A stretch of 64,000 nucleotides of DNA from contig NZ_BOOO01000008.1 of the NCBI RefSeq assembly GCF_016863275.1, forward strand, positions 186,001-250,000, given 5' to 3'. Made by a program: the position numbers and the translations under genes. This document shows, piece after piece, positions 27,282 to 36,471 of this stretch. Positions within the stretch are counted from its first letter, which is position 1, and each line of letters opens with the position of its first letter. The notes under the pieces were generated by a model. The model had not been told where the DNA came from. It did not search any database and worked only from the letters and a program-made list of their open reading frames with translations. The DNA is from Planotetraspora mira (GTDB lineage: Bacteria > Actinomycetota > Actinomycetes > Streptosporangiales > Streptosporangiaceae).

Positions 27282-27304
27282 GAACGTCGAAATAGGAGAT
27301 GACC

Positions 27305-28294
27305 ATGCGCGCATTGATGATGACCGGGCCGTCGCAGGGAGTGGACCGCACGGTGATCCACGAGATCGAGGTGCCAGAGCCGGGCCCGGGCCAGGTGACC
27401 GTCGACGTGGCATACGCCGGGATCAACTTCGTCGATGTGATGGCACGTCGCGGCGACACCGGCTACGGCAGCGCCTGGCCGTACGCGCCGGGAGTCGAGG
27501 TGTCGGGGACGGTCCGGGAGGTCGGCCCCGGTGTCACGGGTCTGACCGTAGGACAGCGTGTGGCCGCCTTCACCGCGGGCGGCGGTCTGGCAGAGGTGAC
27601 CCGGGCACGGGCGGAGCACACGGTGCCGGTGCCCGACCGGGTCCCGTCGACTGTCGCTGCGGCGGCTCCGCTCATGCTCACGACCGCGCTGCTTCTCCTC
27701 TGCGACGCCGCACGGTTCCGGCCGGGCGAGACCGTGCTGGTGCATTCCGCCAGCGGCGGCGTCGGAAGCGCCGTCGCCCAACTGGTGCCGACGCTCGGCG
27801 GGGGGTTGCGCATCGGCACCGTGGGCCGTCCCGGCAAGGTCGCTTCGGCGCTGAAGAGCGGGTACGACGTGGCGGTGACGCGGGGTGAGGACCTGGACGA
27901 GGCGGTGCGGGCGGCCACCGGCGGCGCCGGGGCGGACATCGTGCTCGACCCGCTGGGCACCGCCATGCTGGAGACGGATCTGACCGTCACGGCTCCCGGC
28001 GGCCGGATCGTCCTGTTCGGCAACGCGGGCGGCGGGAAGCAGGTTCCGCTGCCACCGGCCGGACGGCTGATCGGCGGCAACCTCGCCATCAGCGGCTTCA
28101 GCATCAGCAGTCTGTGGGCCACGGCGCCGCACCGCGCCTCAGCCGGCCTGCGCCGGGTCCTCGATCTGATCGCCGAAGGCCGGCTGGACATCACACCCAC
28201 CGAGGTCGGCTCGCTCACCGACGTGCCCGCGGTTCACCAGTTGCTCGCCGAGGGGCGCGGTGACGGCAAGTACGTCGCCCGCCTTCAGGGGTGA
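27305..28294 (+). CDS. zinc-type alcohol dehydrogenase/quinone oxidoreductase (MDR family)
   Basis: 329 residues from ATG at 27305 (AGGAG seven bases upstream); ATG at 27299 overlaps that site. GroES-like N-terminus (EVPEPGPGQVTVDVAYAGINFVDVMARRG), hinge AAAAPLMLTTALLLLC, NADPH-binding VHSASGGVGSAVAQL. Structural and catalytic zinc Cys are absent, as in the zeta-crystallin quinone reductase branch. Probably reduces quinones or enals with NADPH; induced through the divergent ArsR regulator (inference). Confidence 0.93.
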   Translation: MRALMMTGPSQGVDRTVIHEIEVPEPGPGQVTVDVAYAGINFVDVMARRGDTGYGSAWPYAPGVEVSGTVREVGPGVTGLTVGQRVAAFTAGGGLAEVTRARAEHTVPVPDRVPSTVAAAAPLMLTTALLLLCDAARFRPGETVLVHSASGGVGSAVAQLVPTLGGGLRIGTVGRPGKVASALKSGYDVAVTRGEDLDEAVRAATGGAGADIVLDPLGTAMLETDLTVTAPGGRIVLFGNAGGGKQVPLPPAGRLIGGNLAISGFSISSLWATAPHRASAGLRRVLDLIAEGRLDITPTEVGSLTDVPAVHQLLAEGRGDGKYVARLQG

Positions 28295-28418
28295 CCCTCA
28301 TCGGTGCGCCGATCAGAACGTCGTGGGTGGCGGTCACTCGCTGCCGGGGCCGCGACCCCGGCGATCTCGACGGAGAAGGCAGTTGTCCTCCACGTGGTTT
28401 CCGTGAACGATCCGGAGG

Positions 28419-28943
28419 GTGACCACGTTGTTCCTGACAGTCGGCCTGCCCGGGGCCGGAAAGACCACGAGGGCGCGGCAGCTGGCCGAGGAGCACAGCG
28501 CGCTGCGGCTGACCCCTGATGAGTGGATGATTCCGCTGTTCGGCGAGCCGGAGGCGGACGGGAAGCGCGATGTGCTGGAAGGACGGCTGCTCTGGCTCGG
28601 CCTGGAGGCGCTGAGGGTGGGAACCGACGTGGTCCTGGATTTCGGATGCTGGTCTCGTGATGAGAGATCCGCGATCCGCTGGTTGACGGAGTCTGTGGGC
28701 GCGTCCTGCCACCTCGTGTACGTGCCGGTGAACCATGAGACCCAACGCGCTCGGATCGCCCATCGCCGGTCGACCACTCCGGATCAGACCTTCCCGATGA
28801 GTGAGGCGGACCTCCTGCGCTGGAGGGCGCTGTTCGAGGAGCCCGACGCCGCGGAACTCGATGGACATGAGATCGGCGGTCCGCCTCCTGGGTGGTCGGA
28901 TTGGCTGGAGTGGGCCGCCGATCGGTGGCCGTCGTTCAAGTGA
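28419..28943 (+). CDS. P-loop AAA-type kinase/ATPase
   Basis: 174 residues from GTG at 28419; TTG at 28428 has better spacing from CCGGAGG and may be the true start. Walker A GLPGAGKTT begins almost at the N-terminus, a DEWM motif follows, then DVVLDFGCWSRDER and CHLVYVPVNHETQRARIAHR as in small zeta-toxin/chloramphenicol-phosphotransferase-like kinases (AAA_33). Substrate unknown; many relatives are annotated only as ATP-binding. Confidence 0.87.
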   Translation: MTTLFLTVGLPGAGKTTRARQLAEEHSALRLTPDEWMIPLFGEPEADGKRDVLEGRLLWLGLEALRVGTDVVLDFGCWSRDERSAIRWLTESVGASCHLVYVPVNHETQRARIAHRRSTTPDQTFPMSEADLLRWRALFEEPDAAELDGHEIGGPPPGWSDWLEWAADRWPSFK

Positions 28944-28980
28944 CTCTGACCGGAACGAGGACCTGGAGGCCCCGGTGCCG

Positions 28981-29997
28981 TCAGCCGATGAAGGCGGGGT
29001 TGAGTGCGGCGACGGCCACCCGTTCGGCCTTGCCGGTGCCGTCGGCGGGGACGGACCACAGGTCGTCGCCGTAGTCGCCGGCCAAGCCGTACATCACGGT
29101 GTGCTCGTCCGACCAGACGACCTGGTCGTCGACGCTGCGCGACTCGGCGAGCGGCGTCTCCTCCATGGTCTTCAGGTCCAGCGCGTACAGCCGCCACGGC
29201 TCGTCCGGGTCCGCGTCGGGGACACGTTTCTTGAAGACCAGACGCGTGGCGTCCGGCGACAACGACGGGCATTCGACGTTGGTGCGCATCGTCGTCAACG
29301 TCTGCGCGGCGACGTCGCCGTGCACGAGGTAGGTCTGGCCCTTGGTGGCGAGCGTCGCGTAGAAGTGTCCGTCGTCGGCGAAGGTGACGCCCCAGAAGTT
29401 CACATCGGCGGCGTGGTAGGGCCTGCCCTCTTTTATGATCTTGTAGGTCTCCAGGCTCGGGGTCAGCGCCCACGTCCGCGTGTCGACGATCGAGGTCCGG
29501 GTGGAGAAGTCGCTCCCCGCGTAGGAGTCGCCGCCCACGAAGACCGTCCACGCGGCCATGTGCCCGGACGGCGAGACTCGCGTCCGGGTCGGGATGCCGG
29601 CGATCGGGAAGTCGTGCAGCGTCCGCAGCCGGGAGTCGAGGATCGATGCGAAGTAGGTCTCCTGCAGCGGGCCGTCCTCCTTGCGCAGGCACACCCCGGT
29701 CCCGGCCGCCGCGTAGAAGCGCAGGCAGCGGACCGGCGCGGCGACGCGCGCTCCGCCCGGGTCGTTCACCGGCACGGAGACCAGGTCGTCCCGGTACGGC
29801 CCCCAGGCCATGTTCCGGAAGACCATCCGCCCCGCGCCCGCGAGGCTGACGGCCCCGGCCGAGACCGGCGGGCCGCCCGGCTGTGCCGTGTCGAGCGCGC
29901 CCGCCCGGTGGGACGCGCGCATCACCGAGGCGAACGCCACCGTCCCCAGCAGCGCCACCGCGACCACCAGGGTGATCAGACGTGCCCGGGCCGTCAT
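28981..29997 (-). CDS. membrane-anchored beta-propeller (TolB/PD40-like) protein
   Basis: 338 residues from ATG at 29997, overlapping the MFS stop as ATGA. N-terminal anchor about 4-26 (LITLVVAVALLGTVAFASV). The rest has repeated blades with the PD40-like pattern VSPSGHMAAWTVF, FADDGHFYATL, CPSLSPDATRLVFKK, WSDEHTVMYGL. Two Cys (CLRFYAAAGTGVCL) may pair. Probably an extracytoplasmic binding or sensing protein. Third gene of an operon with a phosphoesterase and an MFS protein. Confidence 0.82.
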   Translation of the reverse strand: MTARARLITLVVAVALLGTVAFASVMRASHRAGALDTAQPGGPPVSAGAVSLAGAGRMVFRNMAWGPYRDDLVSVPVNDPGGARVAAPVRCLRFYAAAGTGVCLRKEDGPLQETYFASILDSRLRTLHDFPIAGIPTRTRVSPSGHMAAWTVFVGGDSYAGSDFSTRTSIVDTRTWALTPSLETYKIIKEGRPYHAADVNFWGVTFADDGHFYATLATKGQTYLVHGDVAAQTLTTMRTNVECPSLSPDATRLVFKKRVPDADPDEPWRLYALDLKTMEETPLAESRSVDDQVVWSDEHTVMYGLAGDYGDDLWSVPADGTGKAERVAVAALNPAFIG

Positions 29998-31328
29998 GCG
30001 GTCTCCGGCCCGCGCAGCGCGTACGCCGCCCACCCGGCGCACACGGCGAGACCCGCCATGGCGATGCCGAGGACGGCCTGGTCTCCGATCACGGTCCACG
30101 CGGCGCCGAAGGCGATCGAGCAGCAGAACCGGGCGAGCGCCTGCCCCGTCCCGATCAGCGCGAGCCCGCTCGCCCGCAACTCGGCCGGTACGGCACCGGC
30201 CGCGGCGGCGGGGAGCACACCGTCGGTGGCGGCGTAGAAGGTCCCGTGCAGGGCGAGCACGACGAACGCCAGTGCGTCGTTGTGCAGCGGCGTCAGCAGC
30301 AGGCCGTACGCGAGCAGCAGCGCGAGATGGCCGCCGAGGAACACGCGCCTGCGGCCGACCCGGTCGGCGAGCACGCCCAGGGGCATGGCGAGCACGAGGA
30401 AGAAGAAGGCGGTGCCGAGCGGCAGCAGCGGGAACAGGCGCTCGGAGATCCCGAGCCGGTGCTGCACCATCAGGTAGACGAACGCGTCGCTCACCGTGGT
30501 GAGCCCGAGCAGCGTCGCGGTGACGGTCAGCCGCCGTACGTCGGGGATCCGCAGCAGCGCCATCGCGGACCGCAGCGTGACGGGCGGCGAGGCGGCCGCG
30601 GCGTCGTCGCCGCCCGAGGCGCCGTCGGTGCCGTCGGTGACGGCGGGGTTCGCCGTGACCGCGGGGGCACGTCCTCCGGGGACGAAGAGCACGAGGACCA
30701 GGACGCCCAGCGCGGCGATGCAGAAACTCACCGTGAAGACCGCGTCGTATCCGTCCGCGGCCATGCCCAGGACCAGGAACGCGACGATGGGGCCGAGAAG
30801 GGCTCCGCCCGTGTCCATCGCGCGGTGCACGCCGAAGGCCCGCCCCCTGTTCTCCGGGGTCGAGGCCAGCGAGATCATCGCGTCGCGCGGAGCGGTGCGT
30901 ATCCCCTTTCCGGTCCTGTCGAGGGCCAGCACCCCGCTGATCAGCGGCAGGGTGTGCACGAAGAGGAGCAGCGGCTTGCAGAGGGCGGACAGGCCGTAGC
31001 CGACCACGGCGACCGCCTTGTGGCGGCGCCCCCGATCGGCGAGGTGGCCGCCGAACAGGCGCACGAGCCCGCTGACCCCGTTGTAGACGCCGTCGAGCAC
31101 GCCGAACCCGAGCGGGCTGAGGCCGAGACCGGCCACCACATAGAGCGGCAGCACGGCGGTGACCATCTCCGAGGAGACGTCCGTGATGAGACTGACCGTT
31201 CCCAGCGCGAGAACCGTGGCCGGGATCGCCCGCAGGGCCCGGCCCGGCTGAGCGGCCCGATCAGTCCGACCTTGGTCCGCGTCTGTGGGAGCGGTGGCGG
31301 CGGTCGGGCCGCGATCAGCCAGGTACAA
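29994..31328 (-). CDS. MFS transporter
   Basis: 444 residues from TTG at 31328, two bases after the phosphoesterase stop and six after a GGAG; no ATG lies before the first helix. About 12 hydrophobic segments with the loop 2-3 motif GGHLADRGRRHKAV and the TM5 region RTGKGIRTAPRDAMI, which resembles the YajR/SalX-like DHA1 branch. A long polar central loop (about 222-255). Substrate unknown; coupled translation with both neighbours. Confidence 0.92.
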   Translation of the reverse strand: MYLADRGPTAATAPTDADQGRTDRAAQPGRALRAIPATVLALGTVSLITDVSSEMVTAVLPLYVVAGLGLSPLGFGVLDGVYNGVSGLVRLFGGHLADRGRRHKAVAVVGYGLSALCKPLLLFVHTLPLISGVLALDRTGKGIRTAPRDAMISLASTPENRGRAFGVHRAMDTGGALLGPIVAFLVLGMAADGYDAVFTVSFCIAALGVLVLVLFVPGGRAPAVTANPAVTDGTDGASGGDDAAAASPPVTLRSAMALLRIPDVRRLTVTATLLGLTTVSDAFVYLMVQHRLGISERLFPLLPLGTAFFFLVLAMPLGVLADRVGRRRVFLGGHLALLLAYGLLLTPLHNDALAFVVLALHGTFYAATDGVLPAAAAGAVPAELRASGLALIGTGQALARFCCSIAFGAAWTVIGDQAVLGIAMAGLAVCAGWAAYALRGPETA

Positions 31329-31330
31329 GC

Positions 31331-32218
31331 TCAGCTCCAGATTCCGGTGATGTCCGAGGCCGACGCGGCGTTGCCCGCGTGCGTGCTCGTGCCGACCATG
31401 TCCTCAAGGGTGCGGAGCAGGTTGTAGTGGTTGTACTTCGTGGCGGAGGTGCTGCCCGCCTTGACCGGCTGGCCGTACACGACGGTCGCGATCTTGTTGC
31501 CGCTCAGGCTGTTGTCCTCGTCGAAGGTGACGACGAGCAGGCTGTTGTTGGCCTTCGCCCAGGTCGCGTACGCGCCGAGCTTGTTCTTCACCCACGTGTC
31601 GCCGGTCGAGACCGAGCAGTCGTGCATGTCGCTGCACAGGTTCGGGGTGACGTACGAGATCTTCGGGAGCTTCGTGAAGTCCGTCGGGAACTGCGCGAAG
31701 GTGTACGCCGAGGAGGTCGGGATGTTCTTGAAGCCGAACCAGGGGTTGTGCTTCTGCGCGTACTTGCCGGAGCTGTTGGTGCAGACGGTCGAGCCCTGGC
31801 TGGGCAGGCCCTCGTTGTAGCTGGCCCAGGTCTTGCCGGCCGCGATCGTCTCCGAGGCCAGGTTGGCCGCGGAGCTGAAGCCGATCGTGACGCAGCCGTC
31901 GCCGGTGATGCCCTGCGTGGAGCCGGAGAACATGGCGTAGTAGTTCGGCTGGCTCGGGTGCGTCTCGGCGTACATGTTGGTGAGGTTCGCACCGCCCTTC
32001 GCCAGCGAGTTGATGTAGGGGGCGCTGGAGCTGCCGATGACCTGGGAGTAGGCGTGGTTCTCCATGACGACCACGACGATGTGACTCGGCGACGGCACCG
32101 TGGCGGCGGAGCTCGCCTGGGTACCGGTCCACAGTCCGATCGCGGCGACGATCCCGAGAGCGGAGGCGACCGAGACGAGCGCCTTGCGGGCACGCGTCTT
32201 TCTGACGGATACGACCAT
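31331..32218 (-). CDS. secreted phosphoesterase (acid phosphatase/phospholipase C fold)
   Basis: 295 residues from ATG at 32218 (AAGGACAGTC upstream). Sec signal about 1-38 (ALVSVASALGIVAAIGLW...ASSAAT). Phosphoesterase-family motifs: VVVVMENHAYSQVIGS, HPSQPNYYAMFSGS, NLCSDMHDCSV, VVTFDEDNSLSGN. Metal-dependent extracellular hydrolysis of phosphate esters is expected. First gene of a three-gene operon; low-phosphate control is possible but no clear PHO box was seen. Confidence 0.93.
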   Translation of the reverse strand: MVVSVRKTRARKALVSVASALGIVAAIGLWTGTQASSAATVPSPSHIVVVVMENHAYSQVIGSSSAPYINSLAKGGANLTNMYAETHPSQPNYYAMFSGSTQGITGDGCVTIGFSSAANLASETIAAGKTWASYNEGLPSQGSTVCTNSSGKYAQKHNPWFGFKNIPTSSAYTFAQFPTDFTKLPKISYVTPNLCSDMHDCSVSTGDTWVKNKLGAYATWAKANNSLLVVTFDEDNSLSGNKIATVVYGQPVKAGSTSATKYNHYNLLRTLEDMVGTSTHAGNAASASDITGIWS

Positions 32219-32426
32219 GACTGTCCTTCGTACAGGGGGCTGCGAGGCGATGTCAGGGTAGATCCACTCAGAAAGATTCACTCAGTGAAGCGAGATGAAT
32301 AGCGCCCAAACATTGGGGTTCCATCTCTCGCCGCGGGACGGCGGCCGACCAGGGCGCGCGGCGGAGCCGCCTTCGCCGGTGGGAGACTCCTCGACGTCCC
32401 TGGAAACGAGCCCCGGAGAAACGGCG

Positions 32427-32831
32427 ATGACCGCGACCATCGACAAGATCGCATGGATACACCTGGAGGACGGCAAGGTCCTCAGCACCCGGACGCGGGG
32501 TAAGGACGTCTACTACTTCCCCGGCGGAAAGCGCGAGCCCGGCGAGACCGACCTCGACACCCTCACGCGCGAGATCGACGAGGAACTGGCCGTCGCCGTC
32601 CTGCCCGCGACCGCCGAACTCCTGGGCACCTTCCAGGCTCGGGCGCACGGTCACGCCGGCGACGTCACTGTACGGATGACCTGCTACACCGCCGACCACC
32701 GGGGAACGCCGACGGCCAGCGGCGAGATCGAAGAGGTCATCTGGCTGACCTACGCCGACCGCGACCGCGTGTCACCCGTCGACCAGATCATCTTCGACCA
32801 TCTCCACGAAGCCGGTCTCCTTCTTCCCTGA
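32427..32831 (+). CDS. NUDIX hydrolase
   Basis: 134 residues from ATG at 32427 with GGAG eight bases upstream. Nudix box about 41-63: GGKREPGETD...REIDEELAV, with the metal-binding REIDEE intact and the final Gly replaced by Ala. Hydrolyses nucleoside diphosphates linked to another group; the exact substrate is unknown. Stop is 5 bases from the convergent gene stop. Confidence 0.93.
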   Translation: MTATIDKIAWIHLEDGKVLSTRTRGKDVYYFPGGKREPGETDLDTLTREIDEELAVAVLPATAELLGTFQARAHGHAGDVTVRMTCYTADHRGTPTASGEIEEVIWLTYADRDRVSPVDQIIFDHLHEAGLLLP

Positions 32832-32836
32832 CCCTG

Positions 32837-33157
32837 TCAGCCGAGCGCCTTCTCCAACTGCGCCTTGCTCATGGCCGAGCGACCCTTGATGCCGCGCCGC
32901 CTGGCCTCCGCGTAGAGCTGCTCCTTGGTGCGGCCACCGGCACCGGAATGCGAGCGCAGCCCTCCGCGGCGGGAGGAGGAGATGTCGTCGATGGAGGTAC
33001 GGCTCTTGGTGCGGGACTCCCCCGCGCGGGCCCGTTCCTTGTTCACGGTGCGGGCGGCGATCTCCTCGGCCACCTTCTCGCTCTTCCCCCGCTTCTTGAC
33101 GCTGTCCTTGATGTGCTCGTATTGGCGTTCCCGCTTGGGACTGGAACCACGTGGCAT
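32837..33157 (-). CDS. small basic protein with Rho-N/SAP-like C-terminus ('plasmid stabilization' annotation)
   Basis: 106 residues from ATG at 33157, GAGGTGAGG upstream. Highly charged: SPKRERQYEHIKDSVKKRGKS at the front, RTVNKERARAGES in the middle and a C-terminal helix-extended-loop-helix (TKEQLYAEARRRGIKGRSAMSKAQLEKAL) like Rho N-terminal or SAP domains that bind nucleic acid. Relatives are annotated as plasmid stabilization proteins without proof. Confidence 0.82.
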   Translation of the reverse strand: MPRGSSPKRERQYEHIKDSVKKRGKSEKVAEEIAARTVNKERARAGESRTKSRTSIDDISSSRRGGLRSHSGAGGRTKEQLYAEARRRGIKGRSAMSKAQLEKALG

Positions 33158-33236
33158 GTTCCTCACCTCGCCGAATCGGCTCGTCTCATTCCGGGCTACC
33201 CGTGAAGCCCGGGCTGACACGCCCCATGGCCCGGGG

Positions 33237-34052
33237 TCATCCGCCGACGGGGTGGGTCATCGACAGCCTGGTCAGAGCGCGTTCGGACGAGCTGCCCGGC
33301 TCGGCCTGCGCGATGAAGATCCGCTGGCCGGGGGAACCGTCGATGGAGAACGTCACATGCCAGAGGATCAGCTCGCCGACCTCGCGGTGGACGATGCGCC
33401 TGAACTCCTGTGATCTGGCACCCACGTCGTGACGGGCCCAGATACGGCGGAAGTCCTCACTCGCACGGGACAACTCCTCCACCAGACGGAGGAGGGACGG
33501 ATCGAGTCCCGGCCCCGCCACCGCCCGCAGGTGCGCCACCTTGGAGGATGCCTCCTGTTCCCAGTCCGGGTAGAGCTTGCGCGACTCCGGGTTGAGGAAC
33601 GTCAGCCGCAACAGGTTGTCGGTGTGCGCGAGCCCCTCGTAGAGGGCGCGGGCCACCGCGTTGAGGGCGAGCACGTCCAGCCGGTCGTTCGTCACGAGTG
33701 CGGGTATGCGGTCCAGGCTGCCGATGAGCCGCAACACGTTGCGGTCGACGTGGGCCGACTGGCGCTCCCTGCGCTTGGACGGGCGCGGGTTGACCAGCTG
33801 GTACAGATGCTCGGTGGCATCGGCGTTGAGCCGGAGCGCCCGGGCAAGAGAGGCGAGCACCTGATCGGAAGGATGGCGTTCTCTCCCCTGCTCCAACCTG
33901 ATGTAGTAGTCGGCGCTGACCCCTGCGAGCAGGGCCACCTCGTCGCGCCGCAACCCCGGCGTCCTCCGGCGTCCGACGTCCGGCAGGCCCACCTCGTCAA
34001 CGGTGACGGCCTGACGTCGGGCGCGCAGGAACTCGCCCAAGGGACTTTTCAT
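33237..34052 (-). CDS. XRE-family regulator with MmyB-like ligand domain
   Basis: 271 residues from ATG at 34052 (MKSPLGEFLRARRQ). Hallmarks TPGLRRDEVALLAGVS and YYIRLEQGRERHPS, then MmyB domain (PALVTNDRLDVLALN, LRLTFLNPESRKLYPDWE, FRRIWARHDVG, HREVGELILWHVTF). Close paralog of the regulators at 1220, 35515 and 53558. It lies downstream of an aldo/keto reductase on the same strand, which it may control. Confidence 0.93.
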   Translation of the reverse strand: MKSPLGEFLRARRQAVTVDEVGLPDVGRRRTPGLRRDEVALLAGVSADYYIRLEQGRERHPSDQVLASLARALRLNADATEHLYQLVNPRPSKRRERQSAHVDRNVLRLIGSLDRIPALVTNDRLDVLALNAVARALYEGLAHTDNLLRLTFLNPESRKLYPDWEQEASSKVAHLRAVAGPGLDPSLLRLVEELSRASEDFRRIWARHDVGARSQEFRRIVHREVGELILWHVTFSIDGSPGQRIFIAQAEPGSSSERALTRLSMTHPVGG

Positions 34053-34184
34053 GCCAGGCAGACTAGAAAAACTCGGGTAAAAACGATTAAAAGGGGGCGT
34101 TGAGGACGTCTCCTCACCGGGAGATTTTGCGGGCAATTTGCCGAGCGCTCCCTCCTTTCCGCGTTCCGGACACCACGGTGGCCA

Positions 34185-34225
34185 CATGCCGGCGACCGCC
34201 CTCCGCGGAGGTGGTCGCCGGCATG
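34185..34225. terminator. hairpin terminator after the aldo/keto reductase gene
   Basis: Perfect 13-bp arms CATGCCGGCGACC and GGTCGCCGGCATG, with an internal CTCCGCGGAG stem, 20 bases past the reductase stop. Confidence 0.75.
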
Positions 34226-34244
34226 GGACGCCGCGACCCGGCGG

Positions 34245-35273
34245 CTACCGCCGGCGCAGCGCCTTGTCCGCGAGCGCCGGGGGCACGAAGTAGTTGTCCG
34301 CCGGGTTCAGATCGGTGCCCGGCGGCACGATCTCGTCGATCCGGTCGAGGACGTCCTCACTCAACACCGTGCCCGCGCCGGCCAGCAGGCCGTCCAGGTG
34401 TTCCATGGTGCGCGGCCCGAGGATCACCGACGTGAGGGCCGGGTGTGCCAGGACGAATCCGAGCGCGAGGTGGGGCAGCGGCAGGCCCGCCTCCTCCGCG
34501 AGTTTCGTCAGCTCGCCGACGGCCTGCAGCTTGCGCGCGTTCTCCGGCAGCGACGGGTCGAACTTGTGCCGCTCGACGGCCGCGCGTCCCGGGCTCGCCA
34601 GGTCGATGTCCGCCGCCTGCGTGTACTTGCCGGACAGCCATCCGGCCGACAGAGGCCCCCAGGTCAGCACGCCCATGCCGTACTTCTGCGTCGCCGGCAG
34701 CACCGCCGCCTCCACGCCGCGCGCCAGGATCGAGTACGGCGGCTGCTCGGTGCGGAAACGCACGTGGCCACGCCGTTCGGCGACCCACTGCGCCTCGACG
34801 ATCTGCTCGGCGGGGAAGGTGGAACTGCCCACCGCCAGGACCTTGCCCGCCCGGACCAGGTCGGTGAGGGCGGAGAGGGTCTCGTCGATGTCCGTGCGCG
34901 GATCGGGCCGGTGAACCTGGTAGAGATCGATGTGGTCCGTGCCCAGGCGCCGCAGGCTGCTCTCCACCTGGCGGACGAGCCAGCGCCGGGAGCCACCGCC
35001 GTGGTTGACCTCCTCGTCCATGGGGAGGCCGGCCTTGGTCGCCAGGACGACCTCGTCACGGCGGCCCTTGAGGGCCTTCCCGACGATCTCCTCCGACTCC
35101 CCCGCCGAGTAGACGTCGGCGGTGTCGACGAAGTTGATCCCGGCGTCGAGGGCGCGGTGGATGATCCGGACGCTCTCGTCGTGGTCCTTGTTTCCCAGGC
35201 CACCGAACATCATCGTGCCGAGCGCGTACTCGCTCACCGAGATCCCGGTGCCACCGAGGATTCTGCGCTTCAT
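34245..35273 (-). CDS. aldo/keto reductase
   Basis: 342 residues from ATG at 35273 (KRRILGGTGISVSEYALGT). TIM-barrel AKR motifs: NFVDTADVYSAGESEEIVGKAL, VVLATKAGL, YQVHRPDPRTDIDETL; catalytic Asp/Tyr/Lys are in those segments and His in VHRPDP. C-terminal NADPH loop SVILGPRTMEHL. Resembles the AKR11/12 group acting on a broad range of aldehydes and ketones. Flanked by two MmyB-type regulators, one downstream and one divergent. Confidence 0.94.
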   Translation of the reverse strand: MKRRILGGTGISVSEYALGTMMFGGLGNKDHDESVRIIHRALDAGINFVDTADVYSAGESEEIVGKALKGRRDEVVLATKAGLPMDEEVNHGGGSRRWLVRQVESSLRRLGTDHIDLYQVHRPDPRTDIDETLSALTDLVRAGKVLAVGSSTFPAEQIVEAQWVAERRGHVRFRTEQPPYSILARGVEAAVLPATQKYGMGVLTWGPLSAGWLSGKYTQAADIDLASPGRAAVERHKFDPSLPENARKLQAVGELTKLAEEAGLPLPHLALGFVLAHPALTSVILGPRTMEHLDGLLAGAGTVLSEDVLDRIDEIVPPGTDLNPADNYFVPPALADKALRRR

Positions 35274-35491
35274 TGAGTGCTGCCTCCAGCAGATCGTTTT
35301 CGGGGATACGGACACAGCCTCCGCTACACCGCCGACCGCGCACCAGGCCTGGCTCAACCTGGGTCTGTCAGAACCACTTATCGCGGAGGCCGACACCTGA
35401 CGGCGAGCACACATCGCGGCGATGCCGGGAGGCGTCCGGAGGTTCGATGACCCTGTAGCCGTGGGCTCGCAGGTCAGAGGCGTTGCAGTGA

Positions 35492-35507
35492 ATACATGTG
35501 CTTGTAT
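35492..35507. promoter_or_regulatory. small palindrome before the XRE start
   Basis: ATACA-TGTGCT-TGTAT just upstream of ATG 35515 in the 241-base spacer between the divergent aldo/keto reductase and XRE genes; candidate auto-operator. The rest of the spacer shows nothing clear. Confidence 0.4.
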
Positions 35508-35514
35508 GGCAGGC

Positions 35515-36378
35515 ATGGGGCATGCCGAGGACGAGATCACTCCATTCCTGAAGGCGCGGCGGGCCGCGCTCGACGCCGCCGCGCTCGGTCTCCCTGACGG
35601 GATCGCCCGGCGGCGGGTACGCGGCCTGCGCCGCGAGGAGGTCGCCCAACTGGCCGGAATCAGCGTCGACTACTACACGCGCATCGAGCAGGGCCGCGCG
35701 CCCGCCATCTCCGACGCGGTGCTCGACGCCGTCGCGCGGGCGTTGCATCTGACCTCTGCGGAGCACACCTACCTGCGCAACATCACCGCACCCGGGCGGC
35801 GAGCCGGCAGGGGCACCTGCGAGGGATCGGGTCCCCGCCCGGAGGTACGGCCGCAGATCCGGGAGTTGCTGGACGCGATGGGCGACGTCGTCCCCGCCTT
35901 CGTGTACGGCCCGGGCATGGACCTGCTGGCCTGGAACCGGCTGGCCGGCCGGCTCTCGTTCGACTTCGACGCGCTCACGGGGGCCGACCTCAACTTCGCC
36001 CAGCTGATCTTCCTCCGCCCCGAGGCCAGGGTGCTGTATCCGGAGTGGGAGAACGTGGCGGAAGGGATCGTGGCGATCCTGCGCTCCGAGGCCGGGCAGC
36101 ACGTCGGCCGGGCCCGCGTGCGGGAGGTCATCTGCGACCTGCGGGAGGCCAGCGAGGAGTTCCGGCGCTTCTGGGGCGAGCAGACCGTGCTGGATCCCGA
36201 CATCGGCACCAAGCACATTCGCCACCCCGAGGTGGGTGACCTCATGGTGACCTTCGAGTCGTTCCCGCTCCCCACCGACCCGGGTCAGCGGTTGTGCACG
36301 TACACGGCGCCGAATGGGTCGGCGACGGAGGAGCGGCTGCGCATGCTGGCGGACCGGGTCGGCGCGGGCGTCGCCTGA
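35515..36378 (+). CDS. XRE-family regulator with MmyB-like ligand domain
   Basis: 287 residues from ATG at 35515; ATG at 35506 is also in frame but overlaps a palindrome. Hallmarks RGLRREEVAQLAGIS and YYTRIEQGRAPAIS; MmyB domain with PAFVYGPGMDLLAWN, FAQLIFLRPEARVLYPEWE, FRRFWGEQTV and HPEVGDLMVTFESF. Divergent from the aldo/keto reductase, its probable target. Confidence 0.93.
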   Translation: MGHAEDEITPFLKARRAALDAAALGLPDGIARRRVRGLRREEVAQLAGISVDYYTRIEQGRAPAISDAVLDAVARALHLTSAEHTYLRNITAPGRRAGRGTCEGSGPRPEVRPQIRELLDAMGDVVPAFVYGPGMDLLAWNRLAGRLSFDFDALTGADLNFAQLIFLRPEARVLYPEWENVAEGIVAILRSEAGQHVGRARVREVICDLREASEEFRRFWGEQTVLDPDIGTKHIRHPEVGDLMVTFESFPLPTDPGQRLCTYTAPNGSATEERLRMLADRVGAGVA

Positions 36379-36471
36379 CGCCCGCACGGTCGACGCCGCG
36401 CGGGTGGACGCACCGCCGGTCGACGCCGCGCCGGCTCACCGCGGCCTGACCGTCCCGCGACGCCGGAACAC

